From NCBI RefSeq assembly GCF_000959725.1, contig NZ_CP009322.1, forward strand, positions 2,790,001 to 2,854,000: a stretch of 64,000 nt of DNA, in the 5' to 3' direction. Positions within the stretch are counted from its first letter, which is position 1. The number at the start of each line of letters is the position of its first letter. The position numbers and the translations under genes are program-made. Below are positions 54,867 through 64,000 of the stretch, piece after piece. The notes below the pieces were generated by a model that was not told the origin of the DNA, did no database searches, and saw nothing but the letters and a program-made list of their open reading frames with translations. The DNA is from Burkholderia gladioli. Lineage in GTDB: Bacteria > Pseudomonadota > Gammaproteobacteria > Burkholderiales > Burkholderiaceae.

Positions 54867-55568
54867 TCAGAACTTCTCGGTCCAGGGCCGCACCTCGATC
54901 TCCCAGGACCAGGCGCTGCGATGCTGGCGCAGCAGGTCCGCGTAGACGCGCGCGATCGCGTCGGGGTCGAGCGTGCTGTCGGGCGCGTCGGCCGGATCGG
55001 GGCGCTGCGCCGAGCGCACCATGCCGTCCACCACGATATGCGCGACGTGGATGCCCTTGGGCGTCAGCTCGCGCGCCGCGCTCTGCGCCAGCCCGCGCAG
55101 CGCGAACTTGCCCATCGCGAACGGCGCCGACAGCGCGAAGCCCTTCACCCCGGCGGTGGCGCCGGTCAGCAGGATCGCGCCCTTGCCGGCCGGCAGCATG
55201 CGCCGCGCCGCCTGCTGCACGGCATGGAAGGCGCCCATCGCCGAGACGGCCAGCGCCTGCTCCACCTGGGCCGCGTCGAGTTCGGCGATCGGCCCGCGCA
55301 GGCGCCCGCTGGCGTTGTAGACGACGATCTCGGGCGCGCCGATGCGCGCCTCGGCCTGCTCGAACAGCCGTTCGACCTGGGCCGCGTCGCTGGCGTCGAC
55401 CGGCAGCGCGATCGCGCCGGTTTCGGCGGCCAGCGGCGCGAGCCGCTCGGGATGCCGCGAGGCGATCGCGACCTGCAGGCCGGCCTCGCGCAGCAGCCGC
55501 GCCAGCGAGGCGCTGATGCCGGGGCCCGTGCCGATGATGAGGGCATTGCGATAGGGGATGTCGCTCAT
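54867..55568 (-). CDS. SDR-family protein lacking the catalytic tyrosine
   Basis: A 233-residue Rossmann protein with a slightly unusual nucleotide loop (GTGPGIS, about 14-20) and the NASG variant of the NAG motif. Where active SDRs have YxxxK, this protein reads FAMGK (SAPFAMGKFAL), so the tyrosine is replaced by phenylalanine, and the serine region is TGATAGVKG. It may be a divergent reductase, a non-catalytic binding protein, or use another residue. It converges with the LysR gene. Confidence 0.8.
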   Translation of the reverse strand: MSDIPYRNALIIGTGPGISASLARLLREAGLQVAIASRHPERLAPLAAETGAIALPVDASDAAQVERLFEQAEARIGAPEIVVYNASGRLRGPIAELDAAQVEQALAVSAMGAFHAVQQAARRMLPAGKGAILLTGATAGVKGFALSAPFAMGKFALRGLAQSAARELTPKGIHVAHIVVDGMVRSAQRPDPADAPDSTLDPDAIARVYADLLRQHRSAWSWEIEVRPWTEKF

Positions 55569-55862
55569 GGTGTCACCGTGGATGGAGTGTCGAGGGCGCC
55601 GGCGCGATCGGAACGCATCGCTGGCCCGCCCGCCTGGGCGGCGCCGCCTGCCGGCCGTCCGCCGAGCATAGTGGATCGCGCCGCCGGCTGCAGGCGGCCC
55701 CGCCGGCCGGGCCGCGCCCGGCGGCGGCCAGGCGGCATTGTTCGCGAATCGCGGATACTCAGTCGCCTTCCGGCTCGTTTATTGGGCCCCGGACCTTGTC
55801 GAGAATGGCTTCAACGGTCGAGCGACCGCCAGACCATCCAGCCAACCGATCAAGGACATCCC

Positions 55863-56495
55863 ATGCAACTGCACAGCTTCCATCTTTCCGGCCACTCGCA
55901 TCGCGTTCGCCTGCTCCTCTCGCTGCTCGGCGTCGAGCACGAGGTCCACGAGGTCGACCTGCGCCAGCGCCAGCAGAAATCGCCCGACTACCTGCGCATC
56001 AACCCGCTCGGCCAGGTGCCGGCGCTGGTCGACGGCGAGCAGGTGATCGTCGATTCGACCGCGATCCTGGTCTACCTGGCCCGCAAGCACGGCCCGTCCT
56101 GGCTGCCCGCGGACGCGACCGGCGCGGCACGCGTGCAGCGCTGGCTGTCGGCGGCTTCGGGCGAGGTGGCGCACGGCCTCGCGGCGGCCCGCGCGATCCA
56201 GTTGTTCAAGCTGCCGCGCGATCCCGCCGAGGCGATCGCCAAGGGCGAGGCCTTCCTCGCCGCGCTCGATCGGGAGCTGGCAGGCAGCGACTGGCTCGCC
56301 GGCAACGCGCCAACCATCGCCGATGTCGCGATCTACGCCTACGTGGCGCGTGCCGGCGAAGGCAAGGTGGATCGTTCGAACTGCCGGAACGTGACGCGCT
56401 GGCTGGAGCGGGTCGAGGCGCTGCCGGGCTTCGTGCCCTTCGTGCGCTCGCCGATCGGCTTCGACGCACCGACGTCGGATCAGGAGGCGGTATGA
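55863..56495 (+). CDS. Glutathione S-transferase
   Basis: A 210-residue GST with the thioredoxin-like N-terminal domain (SFHLSGHSHRVRLLLSLLGV) containing the cis-proline segment NPLGQVPALVDG and the SNAIL-like DSTAILVYLAR glutathione-binding motif, and a helical C-terminal domain with LAGNAPTIADVAIYAYV. The catalytic Ser or Tyr is in the early SGHSHR loop. It overlaps the cupin gene by four bases, so the two form an operon. Confidence 0.9.
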   Translation: MQLHSFHLSGHSHRVRLLLSLLGVEHEVHEVDLRQRQQKSPDYLRINPLGQVPALVDGEQVIVDSTAILVYLARKHGPSWLPADATGAARVQRWLSAASGEVAHGLAAARAIQLFKLPRDPAEAIAKGEAFLAALDRELAGSDWLAGNAPTIADVAIYAYVARAGEGKVDRSNCRNVTRWLERVEALPGFVPFVRSPIGFDAPTSDQEAV

Positions 56496-57127
56496 ACACG
56501 GGCTTGATCGAACGCGCGCGCATCGAGCTCGATGCCGCGCCGGGAAAGGAAGGGGCGATCGTCCAGTTGAGCGAGGCGAGCGCCACGCGCAGCAGCAGCG
56601 TGGTCGATCTCGCGCCTTCGCAGCGCCTCGAACTCGATGGCGGCTCGCGACACGACCTCTATCTGCTGCGCGGCAGCGCCGATCTGTCTGGCGAGCCGCT
56701 CGCCAGGGACGATTTCGTCACGCACGCGGGCGAGGCGCTCACGCTGCGCGCCGGTCCGCAAGGCGCGCGAGTGCTGGTCTATCGCGAAGCCGGCGCCGCG
56801 CCCGGCGGCACCGCGATCGAGCGCGCCGCGCAGCGGCAATGGCTTGCGGGCCGCCACCCGCACATGCAGGTGGTGCCGCTGCCGAGCGAGGGGCATCGCC
56901 TGAGCCTGGTGGCCTGGGAGCCCGGCGCGCGCACGCGCGATCACACGCATCCCCAGGGCGAGGAGATCTTCGTGCTGAGCGGCACGCTGCGCGATGGCGA
57001 GCAACGGCTCACGGCCGGCACCTGGATGCGCCTGCATCCCGGCACGCATCACGAGCCCTTCGCCGACGAGCCGGCCGTGATCCTGCTGCGCCATGGCCAT
57101 CTGCTGGCGCAGCCGGATCAGCCCTGA
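56492..57127 (+). CDS. Cupin-domain protein (ChrR-like, double cupin)
   Basis: A 211-residue protein with two cupin modules. The second one carries the metal-binding set: RDHTHPQGEEIFVLSGTL (two His, one Glu) and later HPGTHHEPF. The first (RHDLYLLRGSADL) lacks the histidines. ChrR-like cupins sit beside oxidative-stress genes; here it is coupled to a GST by ATGA overlap, suggesting a detoxification pair. Its 3' end overlaps the convergent LysR gene by ten bases. Confidence 0.8.
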   Translation: MNTGLIERARIELDAAPGKEGAIVQLSEASATRSSSVVDLAPSQRLELDGGSRHDLYLLRGSADLSGEPLARDDFVTHAGEALTLRAGPQGARVLVYREAGAAPGGTAIERAAQRQWLAGRHPHMQVVPLPSEGHRLSLVAWEPGARTRDHTHPQGEEIFVLSGTLRDGEQRLTAGTWMRLHPGTHHEPFADEPAVILLRHGHLLAQPDQP

Positions 57128-58023
57128 GCGAGATGCGCCTTGAGACGGTCGATCAGCGCGCGGACCTTCGGGGGCGTGTGCCGGCCCGGCGGCAGCAGCG
57201 CGTGCATCGCCATCGCCGGGCCGGCCCAATCGGCATGGACACGCACCAGCCGGCCCGCGGCGATGTCGCCATGCACCGTGAAATCGGGCAGCCAGGCCAG
57301 CCCGGCGCCTTCGGCCGCGGCGGCGCGGCAGGCGTACATGGTGTCGGCCAGCAGGCCCGGCGCGAAATCGAGCACCAGGGTTTCGCCGCCGGCCTTGCGC
57401 AACTGGCAGCGCAAGGGATGCGCCAGCACCGAGAGCCCGACGAAGGGCAGCCCCGCCGCCTCGGCGACGTCGCCCGGCAGGCGATGCCGCGCGAGCCAGG
57501 CGGGGCTCGCCACCAGCCACTTTTCATACTTGCCGACGGTTACCGCGCGCAGGCTCGAATCGGCCAGCTCGCCGAGCCGGATCGCCACGTCGACGCCCTC
57601 GGCCAGCATGTCGATGAAGCGATCGCCCGACACCATCTCGATGCGCAGCTCCGGATGTGCTTCGCGCATCGCCGCCAGCACCGGCGCGAGCACGATCGCG
57701 CTGAACTCGACCGAGGCCGCCACGCGCAAGGTGCCGCGCAGCGTCTCGGCGGCCGGGTTGACGGAGGACACGGCCTCGTCGGCCAGCTCGGCCAGGCGCC
57801 GCGCTGCCTCGAAGAAGGAAGCGCCGGCCTCGGTCACGTGGATGCGCCGCGTGGTGCGCGCGATCAGGGTGGTGCCGAGCTCGTCCTCGAGCCGCTGCAC
57901 GTGCTTGCCGACCGCGGTCTTGCCGATGCCGAGCCGCTCGGCCGCGCGCGTGAGCGAGCCGGTCTCGACCACCGCGATGTAGATCAGGAGTTGCTCGAAG
58001 CTCAGCTTGCGTAGATCGGTCAT
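57118..58023 (-). CDS. LysR-family transcriptional regulator
   Basis: A 301-residue LysR protein of the CrgA/DsdC-like type. The HTH is LLIYIAVVETGSLTRAAERL with GKTAVGKHVQRLEDELGT, and the effector domain begins near LRGTLRVAASVEF. It converges with the GST-cupin operon and overlaps its end by ten bases, so it may regulate that operon at a distance or an unlinked target. Confidence 0.88.
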   Translation of the reverse strand: MTDLRKLSFEQLLIYIAVVETGSLTRAAERLGIGKTAVGKHVQRLEDELGTTLIARTTRRIHVTEAGASFFEAARRLAELADEAVSSVNPAAETLRGTLRVAASVEFSAIVLAPVLAAMREAHPELRIEMVSGDRFIDMLAEGVDVAIRLGELADSSLRAVTVGKYEKWLVASPAWLARHRLPGDVAEAAGLPFVGLSVLAHPLRCQLRKAGGETLVLDFAPGLLADTMYACRAAAAEGAGLAWLPDFTVHGDIAAGRLVRVHADWAGPAMAMHALLPPGRHTPPKVRALIDRLKAHLAQG

Positions 58024-58276
58024 GGCGCGGCGGTCGGTGAGGACGGGCGACGGCGCGCGAGGCGGCGCCGTCTGGGTCGGAGGGAAGCGCGATGCGCCGG
58101 ATTATATCGGCGCGCGCGCCATGCGAGGCGGGCGGGACGCGCCGAAGAAGACGCGGGGGAAGGTGCCGAAAAGCACGCCGCGCGGGCCGCCCGCGACGGG
58201 CTCCGCGCCCGCCGGCCGGCGCTTCGGGTATAGTCCGCATACACGAAACACGGGCCGCCCGGCGGCTTACAGCAAG

Positions 58277-58963
58277 ATGCGCACGATTGTCAGGTTGTGG
58301 AAAGCCAACAAGGGCTTCATCGCCTTCCTGTTCCTGATGGTGATCTTCCGCAGCGCGGTGGCCGACTGGAACGTGGTGCCCAGCGGCTCGATGCTGCCGA
58401 CCATCCGGATCGGCGACCGGATCCTGGTCGACAAGATGGCCTACGACATCCGCATCCCCTTCACCCACGTGCGCCTCGCGCGGCTGCACGAGCCGCAGCG
58501 CGGCGACATCGTCACGATCGACTCGGCGGCGGCGCACGAGTTGCTGGTCAAGCGCCTGATCGGCCTGCCCGGCGACACGGTGGCGATGCACGACAACGTG
58601 CTGACCATCAACGGCAAGCGCGCCGACTACCGCCCGATCGGCAGCAACCTGCTGCGCAGCGATGCCGATTCGCCGGGCGAGTACCTGGCCGAGCGGATCG
58701 GCGGCGCGCCGCACACGGTGCGCCTCTCGCCCGAGGCGCCGAGCCCGCGCGAATCCTTCGGCCCGATCGTGGTGCCGCCGGGCCAGTACCTGATGCTCGG
58801 CGACAATCGCGACAACAGCGCCGACTCGCGCTACTTCGGCTTCTTCCCGCGCGACGAGATCATGGGCCGCGCGCGCCGCGTGGCCTTCTCGCTGGACCCG
58901 AGCCGCGATTACCTGCCTCGCCTCGATCGCTTCGGCCGCCGCCTCGATGCGCCGCTGGGCTGA
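58277..58963 (+). CDS. lepB: Signal peptidase I, short paralogue
   Basis: A 228-residue S26 peptidase with one N-terminal membrane segment (GFIAFLFLMVIFRSAVADW), the catalytic serine S38 (PSGSML), the lysine K92 (LLVKRLIGLPGD) and the structural GDNRDNSADSR box. It removes signal peptides at the inner membrane. Housekeeping LepB of such bacteria is usually longer with two membrane segments, so this is likely an accessory copy. The next gene overlaps it by 17 bases. Confidence 0.9.
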   Translation: MRTIVRLWKANKGFIAFLFLMVIFRSAVADWNVVPSGSMLPTIRIGDRILVDKMAYDIRIPFTHVRLARLHEPQRGDIVTIDSAAAHELLVKRLIGLPGDTVAMHDNVLTINGKRADYRPIGSNLLRSDADSPGEYLAERIGGAPHTVRLSPEAPSPRESFGPIVVPPGQYLMLGDNRDNSADSRYFGFFPRDEIMGRARRVAFSLDPSRDYLPRLDRFGRRLDAPLG

Positions 58964-59606
58964 GCCGCGCCGCCGGCGCGCGGCATGGGCGGGACTCGCC
59001 GCGGCCACCACGCTGTTCAGCGCGGCGGCCCGGGCCGCCTGCGATACGGCGCCCTCGCGCTGCCCCGACAATCCCGAACTGCCGGCTGCCGTACAGAAGC
59101 TGGTCCCCGCCGGCTATGAAGTGCTCGATCACCTGGCCGGCTCGCTGACCGACGCGGGACGCACCGACTATCTGGTGGTGGTGCACCGGATCCCCGATAC
59201 CGAAGCACGCCCTTCCGCGCGTCCGCTGCTGCTGATCACGCAGGGCGCCGATGGCCGCTACACGCTGGCGGCCCGCAATGATTTCGTGGTGATGCGCGCC
59301 GACCAGGGCGGCGTATCGGGCGACCCCTACCTCGATCTGGACGACAACGGCCTCGCGATCAAGAACCGCTATTTCTCGGTCCAGAACGGCGTGGCCGCCG
59401 GGCCGAACCACTGGAGCGACAACATCACGTTCCACTACGATGCGGCTCGGCGCGGCTGGCTGTTCCACCAGGAAATCGTCCACAGCAGCGAGCCGAATCC
59501 CGATCCCCGCCCCGACGCCGACGCGCTGCTGCCCGACCAGGCCAGCGTGATCAAGGCCGATCGCCAACGGCCCGTGAGCTTCGACGCGTGGCGCCCGAAG
59601 CATTGA
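58947..59606 (+). CDS. Hypothetical exported protein
   Basis: A 219-residue protein with a signal peptide (basic RRRRAAWAGLAAATTLFSAA, cleavage near ARA-A) and one cysteine-pair candidate (CDTAPSRC). The mature part (LITQGADGRYTLAARNDFVV, DLDDNGLAIKNRYFSVQNG) is beta-rich, like propeller or VCBS-like repeats. The ATG lies inside the 3' end of the signal peptidase gene, so the two are co-translated. Not recognised. Confidence 0.65.
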   Translation: MRRWAEPRRRRAAWAGLAAATTLFSAAARAACDTAPSRCPDNPELPAAVQKLVPAGYEVLDHLAGSLTDAGRTDYLVVVHRIPDTEARPSARPLLLITQGADGRYTLAARNDFVVMRADQGGVSGDPYLDLDDNGLAIKNRYFSVQNGVAAGPNHWSDNITFHYDAARRGWLFHQEIVHSSEPNPDPRPDADALLPDQASVIKADRQRPVSFDAWRPKH

Positions 59607-60206
59607 ATGATTGAATCCGCGATGACCGACACGCCCACCCTGAGCGGCCAGCTCGTCGAGCTGCGCCCCCTGGGCTCCGTCGGTGCGGAGCAACTGCTGG
59701 CGGCCGCCGCGGACGGCGAACTCTGGAACCTGAAGGTCACCAACGTGCCCGGGCCGGACACGGTCGAGGCCTATCTGGCGAAGGCCTTCGAGGGCGAGCG
59801 TGCCGGTACCGTGATGCCGTTCGCGATCGTCCATCGCGAGACCGGCCGCGTGGTGGGCAGCACGCGCTTCTGGAAGATCGACCGCGCCAACCGCAAGCTC
59901 GAGATCGGCCATACCTGGCTCGGTGCCTCGATGCAGCGCTCCGGCGCCAACACCGAATGCAAGTATCTGCTGCTGGTGCATGCCTTCGAGGTGCTCGGCT
60001 GCGTGCGCGTGCAGTTCACCACCGACGTGCTCAACGAAAAGTCGCGCGCCGCGATCCTGCGCATCGGCGCCACGCAGGAAGGCATCGTGCGCCACGAGCG
60101 CATCATGCCGGACGGGCGCAAGCGCGACTCGGTGCGCTTCAGCATCATCGACGACGAGTGGCCCGCGACCCGCCAGCATCTGGAGCGGTTGCTGGCGAAG
60201 GCTTGA
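59607..60206 (+). CDS. GNAT-family N-acetyltransferase (RimJ/RimL type)
   Basis: A 199-residue acetyltransferase: LVELRPLGSVGAEQLLAAAA at the start, RKLEIGHTWLGASMQRSGAN for the acetyl-CoA loop, LNEKSRAAILRIGATQEGIV near the end. It begins directly after the upstream stop; an ATG at 59622 is an alternative start. Its 3' end overlaps the convergent LysR gene by 62 bases. Confidence 0.85.
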   Translation: MIESAMTDTPTLSGQLVELRPLGSVGAEQLLAAAADGELWNLKVTNVPGPDTVEAYLAKAFEGERAGTVMPFAIVHRETGRVVGSTRFWKIDRANRKLEIGHTWLGASMQRSGANTECKYLLLVHAFEVLGCVRVQFTTDVLNEKSRAAILRIGATQEGIVRHERIMPDGRKRDSVRFSIIDDEWPATRQHLERLLAKA

Positions 60207-61149
60207 GACTCGCGCGCCGATACACCGATTCCAGCGTGGCGACCGCATCGGCGCCGAAGCGCTCGACGATGAAATCGATGAAGCTGCGCAGCTTCGGCGA
60301 GATCCGCCGCTCCGGCAGGTAGAGCAGGTTCAGCGCGCGCTCGGGCGCGGGGTAATCGGGCAGCACTTCCACCAGGCGCTTGGCGCGGATATCGTCGCCG
60401 ACCAGCACGGACGGCAGCATGGCGATCCCCAGCCCGCCCAGCACGGCGCGCCGCAGCGCCTCCGAATTGTCGATCCGCAGCCGGCCCTCGATCGGTACGC
60501 GCGACGGCCCGTCAGGCCCGTCCAGCAGCCACTCGGCCTTGGCCGCGTACCATTCCGAGCGCGGCGGATAGGCATAGCTCAGGCATTGATGCGCCGCCAG
60601 GTCCGCCGGCGTCGACGGCTCGCCGTGCGCCTTCAGGTAGGCCTTCGAGGCGCACAGCATCAGCCGGTACGATGCCAGCGGCCGCGCCACCACATCCTCG
60701 CTGCCCGGCGCGCCGACGCGGATCGCCGCCTCGAAGCCGTCGTCGATCAGGTTGGTCAGCGCATCGGTGGCGACCACGTCGAGCCTGACCTCGGGATAAC
60801 GCGCGTAATAGTCGGCCAGCGACGGAATCAGGCACTCGTTGCTGAACACCACCGGCGCGGTCACGCGCAGCCGCCCGCGCGGCGTCGCCAGATGGTCGAG
60901 CGCGAGGCGCTCCGAATCGTCGACCAGGCCGAGGATCTCGATGCAGCGCTCGTAATAGGCCTGGCCGAACGCGCTGAGCTGCTGCTTGCGCGTGGTGCGA
61001 TGGAGCAGCCGCGTGCCGAGCCGCGCCTCCAGCGCCTGCAGGTGGTTGCCGACCATGGTCGGCGACAGGTCGCAGGCGAGCGCGGCCGCGCTGAGGCTGC
61101 CGCTCTCGACCACGCGCACGAAGACGGTCATCGCTTTGAGTAGGTCCAT
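60145..61149 (-). CDS. LysR-family transcriptional regulator
   Basis: A 334-residue LysR protein, a little long because of a C-terminal basic extension. HTH: VFVRVVESGSLSAAALACDL, LSPTMVGNHLQALEARLG. It diverges from the DHA2 exporter across 130 bases, an arrangement typical of a LysR regulator and its efflux target. Confidence 0.88.
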   Translation of the reverse strand: MDLLKAMTVFVRVVESGSLSAAALACDLSPTMVGNHLQALEARLGTRLLHRTTRKQQLSAFGQAYYERCIEILGLVDDSERLALDHLATPRGRLRVTAPVVFSNECLIPSLADYYARYPEVRLDVVATDALTNLIDDGFEAAIRVGAPGSEDVVARPLASYRLMLCASKAYLKAHGEPSTPADLAAHQCLSYAYPPRSEWYAAKAEWLLDGPDGPSRVPIEGRLRIDNSEALRRAVLGGLGIAMLPSVLVGDDIRAKRLVEVLPDYPAPERALNLLYLPERRISPKLRSFIDFIVERFGADAVATLESVYRRASLKPSPATAPDAGGSRATRRR

Positions 61150-61278
61150 TGCGCAATATTAGTGGATTCTCTTGCAAGGGTTCGCCTGTTTATCCAGTTT
61201 TTATTAGGGAATACAGTGGGAGCCAAACCCTGTGGATCAACCGATCCGACCTGGCACGCTCACCCCGGATTCCGTCTC

Positions 61279-62667
61279 ATGCCCGCTTCCCCGCATCGCT
61301 CGCCGCGCCTGGCGCTGCTCGCCACCAGCCTCGGTTTCGTCATCGTCTGCATCGATGTCACGGTGGTGAACGTCGCGCTGGCGCGCCTGCGCGACGCCCT
61401 GTCGATCGACGCGGCCGGGCTCGAATGGATCGTCAACGCCTATACGCTGGCCTTCGCGAGCCTGCTGCTCAGCGCCGGCGCGCTGGCCGACCGCTTCGGC
61501 GCGCGCCGCGTGTTCGTGGCCGGCTTCGCCGTGTTCACCTGCGCCTCGATCGGCTGCGGGGTGGCCAACGGGCCGGCCCTGCTGATCGCCTCGCGCGTGC
61601 TGCAGGGCGTGGGCGCCGCGCTGTGCGTGCCGCCCTCGCTGGCCCTGCTAGGCGCGGCCTTCCCCGACGCGCGGGCACGCGCCCGCGCCGTCAGCATCTG
61701 GGCCGGCACGGCGGCGCTCGCGCTCGGCGCGGGCCCGCTGGTGGGCGGCCTGCTGGTCGATCGTTTCGGATGGCAGAGCATCTTCCTGATCAACGTGCCG
61801 GTCGGCATCGTCGGGATCTGGCTGACGCTGGCGCATGCCCCGGAAACGCCGCGCCACGCGGCGCGGCGGCTGGATCTTGCAGGGCAGGCGCTGGCGATCG
61901 TGGCGCTGGCGGCGCTGACCTACGCGGTGATCGCCGCGGGCCGCGCGGGCTGGGGCAGCGCGGAGGTGCTGGGGAGCTTCGCGCTCGCGCTGCTGGCCGC
62001 GCTCGCATTCGTGACGGTGGAACGGCGTCATCCGCAGCCGCTCCTGCCGATGACGCTGTTCCGGGTTCCCGTCGTCAACGTCAGCGCCCTGACGGGCCTG
62101 TCGCTGAACTTCGGCTATTACGGCCTGATGTTCGCGATGAGCCTGTACTTCCAGAACGTGCGCCACGACACGCCGCTGCAGGCCGGGCTGGCGTTCCTGC
62201 CGATGACGGCCCTGGTGGCGGTCGCCAACATCGTGTCCGGCTCGCTGACCGCGCGCTTCGGATATCGCCTGCCGATGCTCGCCGGCCAGATGCTGGCCGC
62301 GGCCGGTTATCTGGCGCTGATGCTGCTGCATCGCGACAGCGGCACGCTCGCGGTGTCGCTGCCGTTGCTGGCGGTCGGCGTCGGCGTCGCGCTGGCGGTG
62401 CCGTCGATCAATACGGCCTTGCTGGCCCATGTCGAGCCGACCACGATCGGCATCGCCTCGGGTTTGCTGAATACCGCGCGCCAGGTTGGCGGCGTGTTGG
62501 GCGTGGGGCTATTCGGGGCGCTGGCGGGAGTCGCCTCGCGCGACATGGTCGGCGGGCTGCACGCGGCCGTCGCGATGGCCGCCGCGGCGAGCCTGGCGAG
62601 CGTCGCGCTCGGCCTGTTCGGGCTGAAGGCGATGGCACGGCCGGCGGTCTGCACCGAATCGGCCTGA
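61279..62667 (+). CDS. MFS drug exporter, DHA2/EmrB-QacA family
   Basis: A 462-residue protein with about fourteen hydrophobic segments. [20 protein letters not shown] and [20 protein letters not shown] are the family's motif D1 and first-helices signature, and [13 protein letters not shown] is the loop 2-3 motif. Such pumps export drugs or aromatic toxins by proton antiport. Regulation by the divergent LysR gene is likely. Confidence 0.88.
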   Translation: MPASPHRSPRLALLATSLGFVIVCIDVTVVNVALARLRDALSIDAAGLEWIVNAYTLAFASLLLSAGALADRFGARRVFVAGFAVFTCASIGCGVANGPALLIASRVLQGVGAALCVPPSLALLGAAFPDARARARAVSIWAGTAALALGAGPLVGGLLVDRFGWQSIFLINVPVGIVGIWLTLAHAPETPRHAARRLDLAGQALAIVALAALTYAVIAAGRAGWGSAEVLGSFALALLAALAFVTVERRHPQPLLPMTLFRVPVVNVSALTGLSLNFGYYGLMFAMSLYFQNVRHDTPLQAGLAFLPMTALVAVANIVSGSLTARFGYRLPMLAGQMLAAAGYLALMLLHRDSGTLAVSLPLLAVGVGVALAVPSINTALLAHVEPTTIGIASGLLNTARQVGGVLGVGLFGALAGVASRDMVGGLHAAVAMAAAASLASVALGLFGLKAMARPAVCTESA

Positions 62668-62722
62668 GGCCGGAGCCGCGCTCGCAGTAAACTGGCAGTT
62701 TTCCTCCCTTCGGAATCCTGTC

Positions 62723-63184
62723 ATGCAGATGCTCGTCGACGCCGACGCCTGCCCGGTCGTCGTCAAGGAGATGCTGTTTCGTGCCGCGCAGCGCCTCGAA
62801 ATCAGCCTCACCCTGGTCGCCAACCAGTTCCTGCGCACGCCGCCCTCGCGCTTCATCAAGGCCCTGCAGGTGCCGGCCGGCTTCGACGTGGCCGACCAGC
62901 GCATCGTCGAGCTGGCCGAGGCCGGCGACCTGATCATCACGGCCGACATCCCGCTGGCCGCCGCCGCGCTCGACAAGGGCGCGCAGGTGCTCGACCCGCG
63001 CGGCAACTGGTTCAGCCGCGAGAACATCCAGGAGCGCCTGACCATGCGCGACGTGATGGACCAGTTGCGCAGCTCGGGCGTCGAGACGGGCGGGCCGCCG
63101 CCCTATTCCGCGCAGGACAGCAAGGCCTTCGCGCGGCAATTGGATCGTTTCCTGGCCAAGCATGGGCCGGGGGCGAAGCCGTGA
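62723..63184 (+). CDS. YaiI/YqxD family protein (DUF188)
   Basis: A 153-residue protein with the conserved DUF188 start ([17 protein letters not shown]), central [20 protein letters not shown] and DPRGNWF, and the terminal LDRFLAK. Members have a PIN-like fold with acidic residues (D6, D8 and later D) but no settled biochemical role. It overlaps the following ATPase gene by four bases (GTGA). Confidence 0.85.
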   Translation: MQMLVDADACPVVVKEMLFRAAQRLEISLTLVANQFLRTPPSRFIKALQVPAGFDVADQRIVELAEAGDLIITADIPLAAAALDKGAQVLDPRGNWFSRENIQERLTMRDVMDQLRSSGVETGGPPPYSAQDSKAFARQLDRFLAKHGPGAKP

Positions 63185-63966
63185 TCCTCTCCTCCCGGTT
63201 CGTCTCGCGCATCGACCTGAAACCGGCTCCGGACAACGATACCTCCCGGTATCCCTTCAATCTTCCGGCCGTGCGCTCGCTCGATGCATTGGAACTGCAC
63301 CCGAAGATCACTTACTTCGTCGGGGAGAACGGCTCGGGGAAATCGACCCTGCTCGAGGCCCTGGCCGTTTCGCTCGGCTACAACGCGGAAGGGGGCAGCC
63401 AGTCGCTGCACTTCCAGACGCGCGACACGCACTCGCCCCTGCACGAGCGCCTTCGGGTCTCCAAGGGGCTCCGCCGCCCGCGAACCGGCTACTTCCTGCG
63501 TGCCGAGAGCTTCTACAACGTGGCCAGCACGCTCGACGAAATGGAGGAGGATCCCTACACGGCAGGCGTGCTGGCTTCGTATGGCGGCCGCTCCCTGCAC
63601 ATGCAGTCGCATGGCGAATCGTTCCTCGCCCTGGTGATGCAGCGTTTCGGCCCCGAAGGGCTATACCTGCTCGACGAACCGGAGGCGGCGCTTTCCCCGC
63701 AACGGCAGCTGACCCTGCTCGCGCGCCTGCACCAATTGATCGAGGAGAAATCGCAGTTCGTCATCGCGACACACTCGCCGATCCTGATGGCGTATCCCGA
63801 TGCCTGGATCTATGCCTTCGGCGAGGACGGAATCCGGCGCGTTGCCTACGAGGAGACGGAGCACTACCAGGTCACGCGCGACTTCCTGGCAAATCCCCGG
63901 CGCATGCTCGACATCCTGATGAGCGATCCCGACGCCACGCAGCACACGAGCGACGAGACGCCATAG
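63181..63966 (+). CDS. AAA-family ATPase (ABC-ATPase-like)
   Basis: A 261-residue protein starting at GTG inside the YaiI stop. Walker A is GENGSGKST (48-56), Walker B with the following glutamate is [10 protein letters not shown], and [11 protein letters not shown] gives the H-loop. The signature region is short ([10 protein letters not shown]). This is the compact single-domain AAA_21/YbbM-like type, without membrane partners in view. Role unknown. The remaining bases to the right edge hold only the start of a convergent gene or nothing. Confidence 0.8.
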   Translation: MILSSRFVSRIDLKPAPDNDTSRYPFNLPAVRSLDALELHPKITYFVGENGSGKSTLLEALAVSLGYNAEGGSQSLHFQTRDTHSPLHERLRVSKGLRRPRTGYFLRAESFYNVASTLDEMEEDPYTAGVLASYGGRSLHMQSHGESFLALVMQRFGPEGLYLLDEPEAALSPQRQLTLLARLHQLIEEKSQFVIATHSPILMAYPDAWIYAFGEDGIRRVAYEETEHYQVTRDFLANPRRMLDILMSDPDATQHTSDETP

Positions 63967-64000
63967 CGGCGGCATCCGTGCACGGCGATGGTCAGGGCTC

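Overview
The window is GC-rich with strong G/C third-position bias. Its content points to a Burkholderia-type betaproteobacterium, probably a secondary-chromosome accessory segment: a Gram-negative porin, many LysR and TetR regulators, type VI secretion (T6SS) VgrG, PAAR and Tle/Tli modules, a CheB/CheR-hybrid-kinase cluster and GlgX. A plant-associated species is possible, but that is inference. I see no rRNA, tRNA or CRISPR.

Layout. (1) 1-7.9 kb: the end of a TetR-type regulator, then a tight operon of CoA-transferase, shikimate-dehydrogenase-like oxidoreductase, DUF993 aldolase-like protein, sugar-isomerase-like TIM barrel and MFS carrier, followed by a porin. It looks like a complete uptake and catabolic unit for a substrate I cannot name. 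(2) 8.2-9.9 kb: a deletion scar joining two truncated genes, then an MFS exporter. (3) 10.1-19.8 kb: a T6SS island with VgrG, a multidomain peptidoglycan-hydrolase effector, an immunity gene, and a decaying array of alternating AT-richer immunity genes and PAAR fragments. One immunity gene carries an IS5/IS427-type insertion sequence with clear ends and target duplication. (4) 19.9-26.3 kb: two paralogous amidases, a cysteine hydrolase, an alpha/beta hydrolase and a TetR regulator, tied together by a repeated palindromic operator. (5) 26.4-32 kb: gene fragments, two Tli4-like lipoprotein immunity genes each preceded by the tail of a lost Tle4-like lipase, a HEPN-CBS protein, a GNAT-Nudix fusion and a SymE-like toxin. 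(6) 32.1-44.5 kb: an FKBP isomerase, a sigma-54 response regulator, and a block of two hybrid kinases, a response-regulator kinase, CheB and CheR, followed by a DUF892 protein. (7) 44.7-64 kb: mostly ordinary genes, including GlgX, LysR-controlled transporter and oxidoreductase pairs, GST with cupin, a short signal peptidase I, a DHA2 exporter, YaiI and an AAA ATPase.

How the parts work together. The 0.6-7.9 kb unit provides outer-membrane entry (porin), inner-membrane uptake (MFS), oxidation, C-C bond or isomer chemistry, and CoA activation. The T6SS blocks read as leftovers of interbacterial competition: effector genes have eroded while the immunity genes mostly stay open, as expected if the cell still meets relatives carrying those effectors. 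The signalling block resembles stress or adaptive-sensing clusters in which CheB and CheR domains work without a chemoreceptor array. The strongest candidates for something undescribed are the catabolic operon at 0.6-7.9 kb, the immunity/PAAR array, and the HEPN-CBS protein at 29.1 kb.
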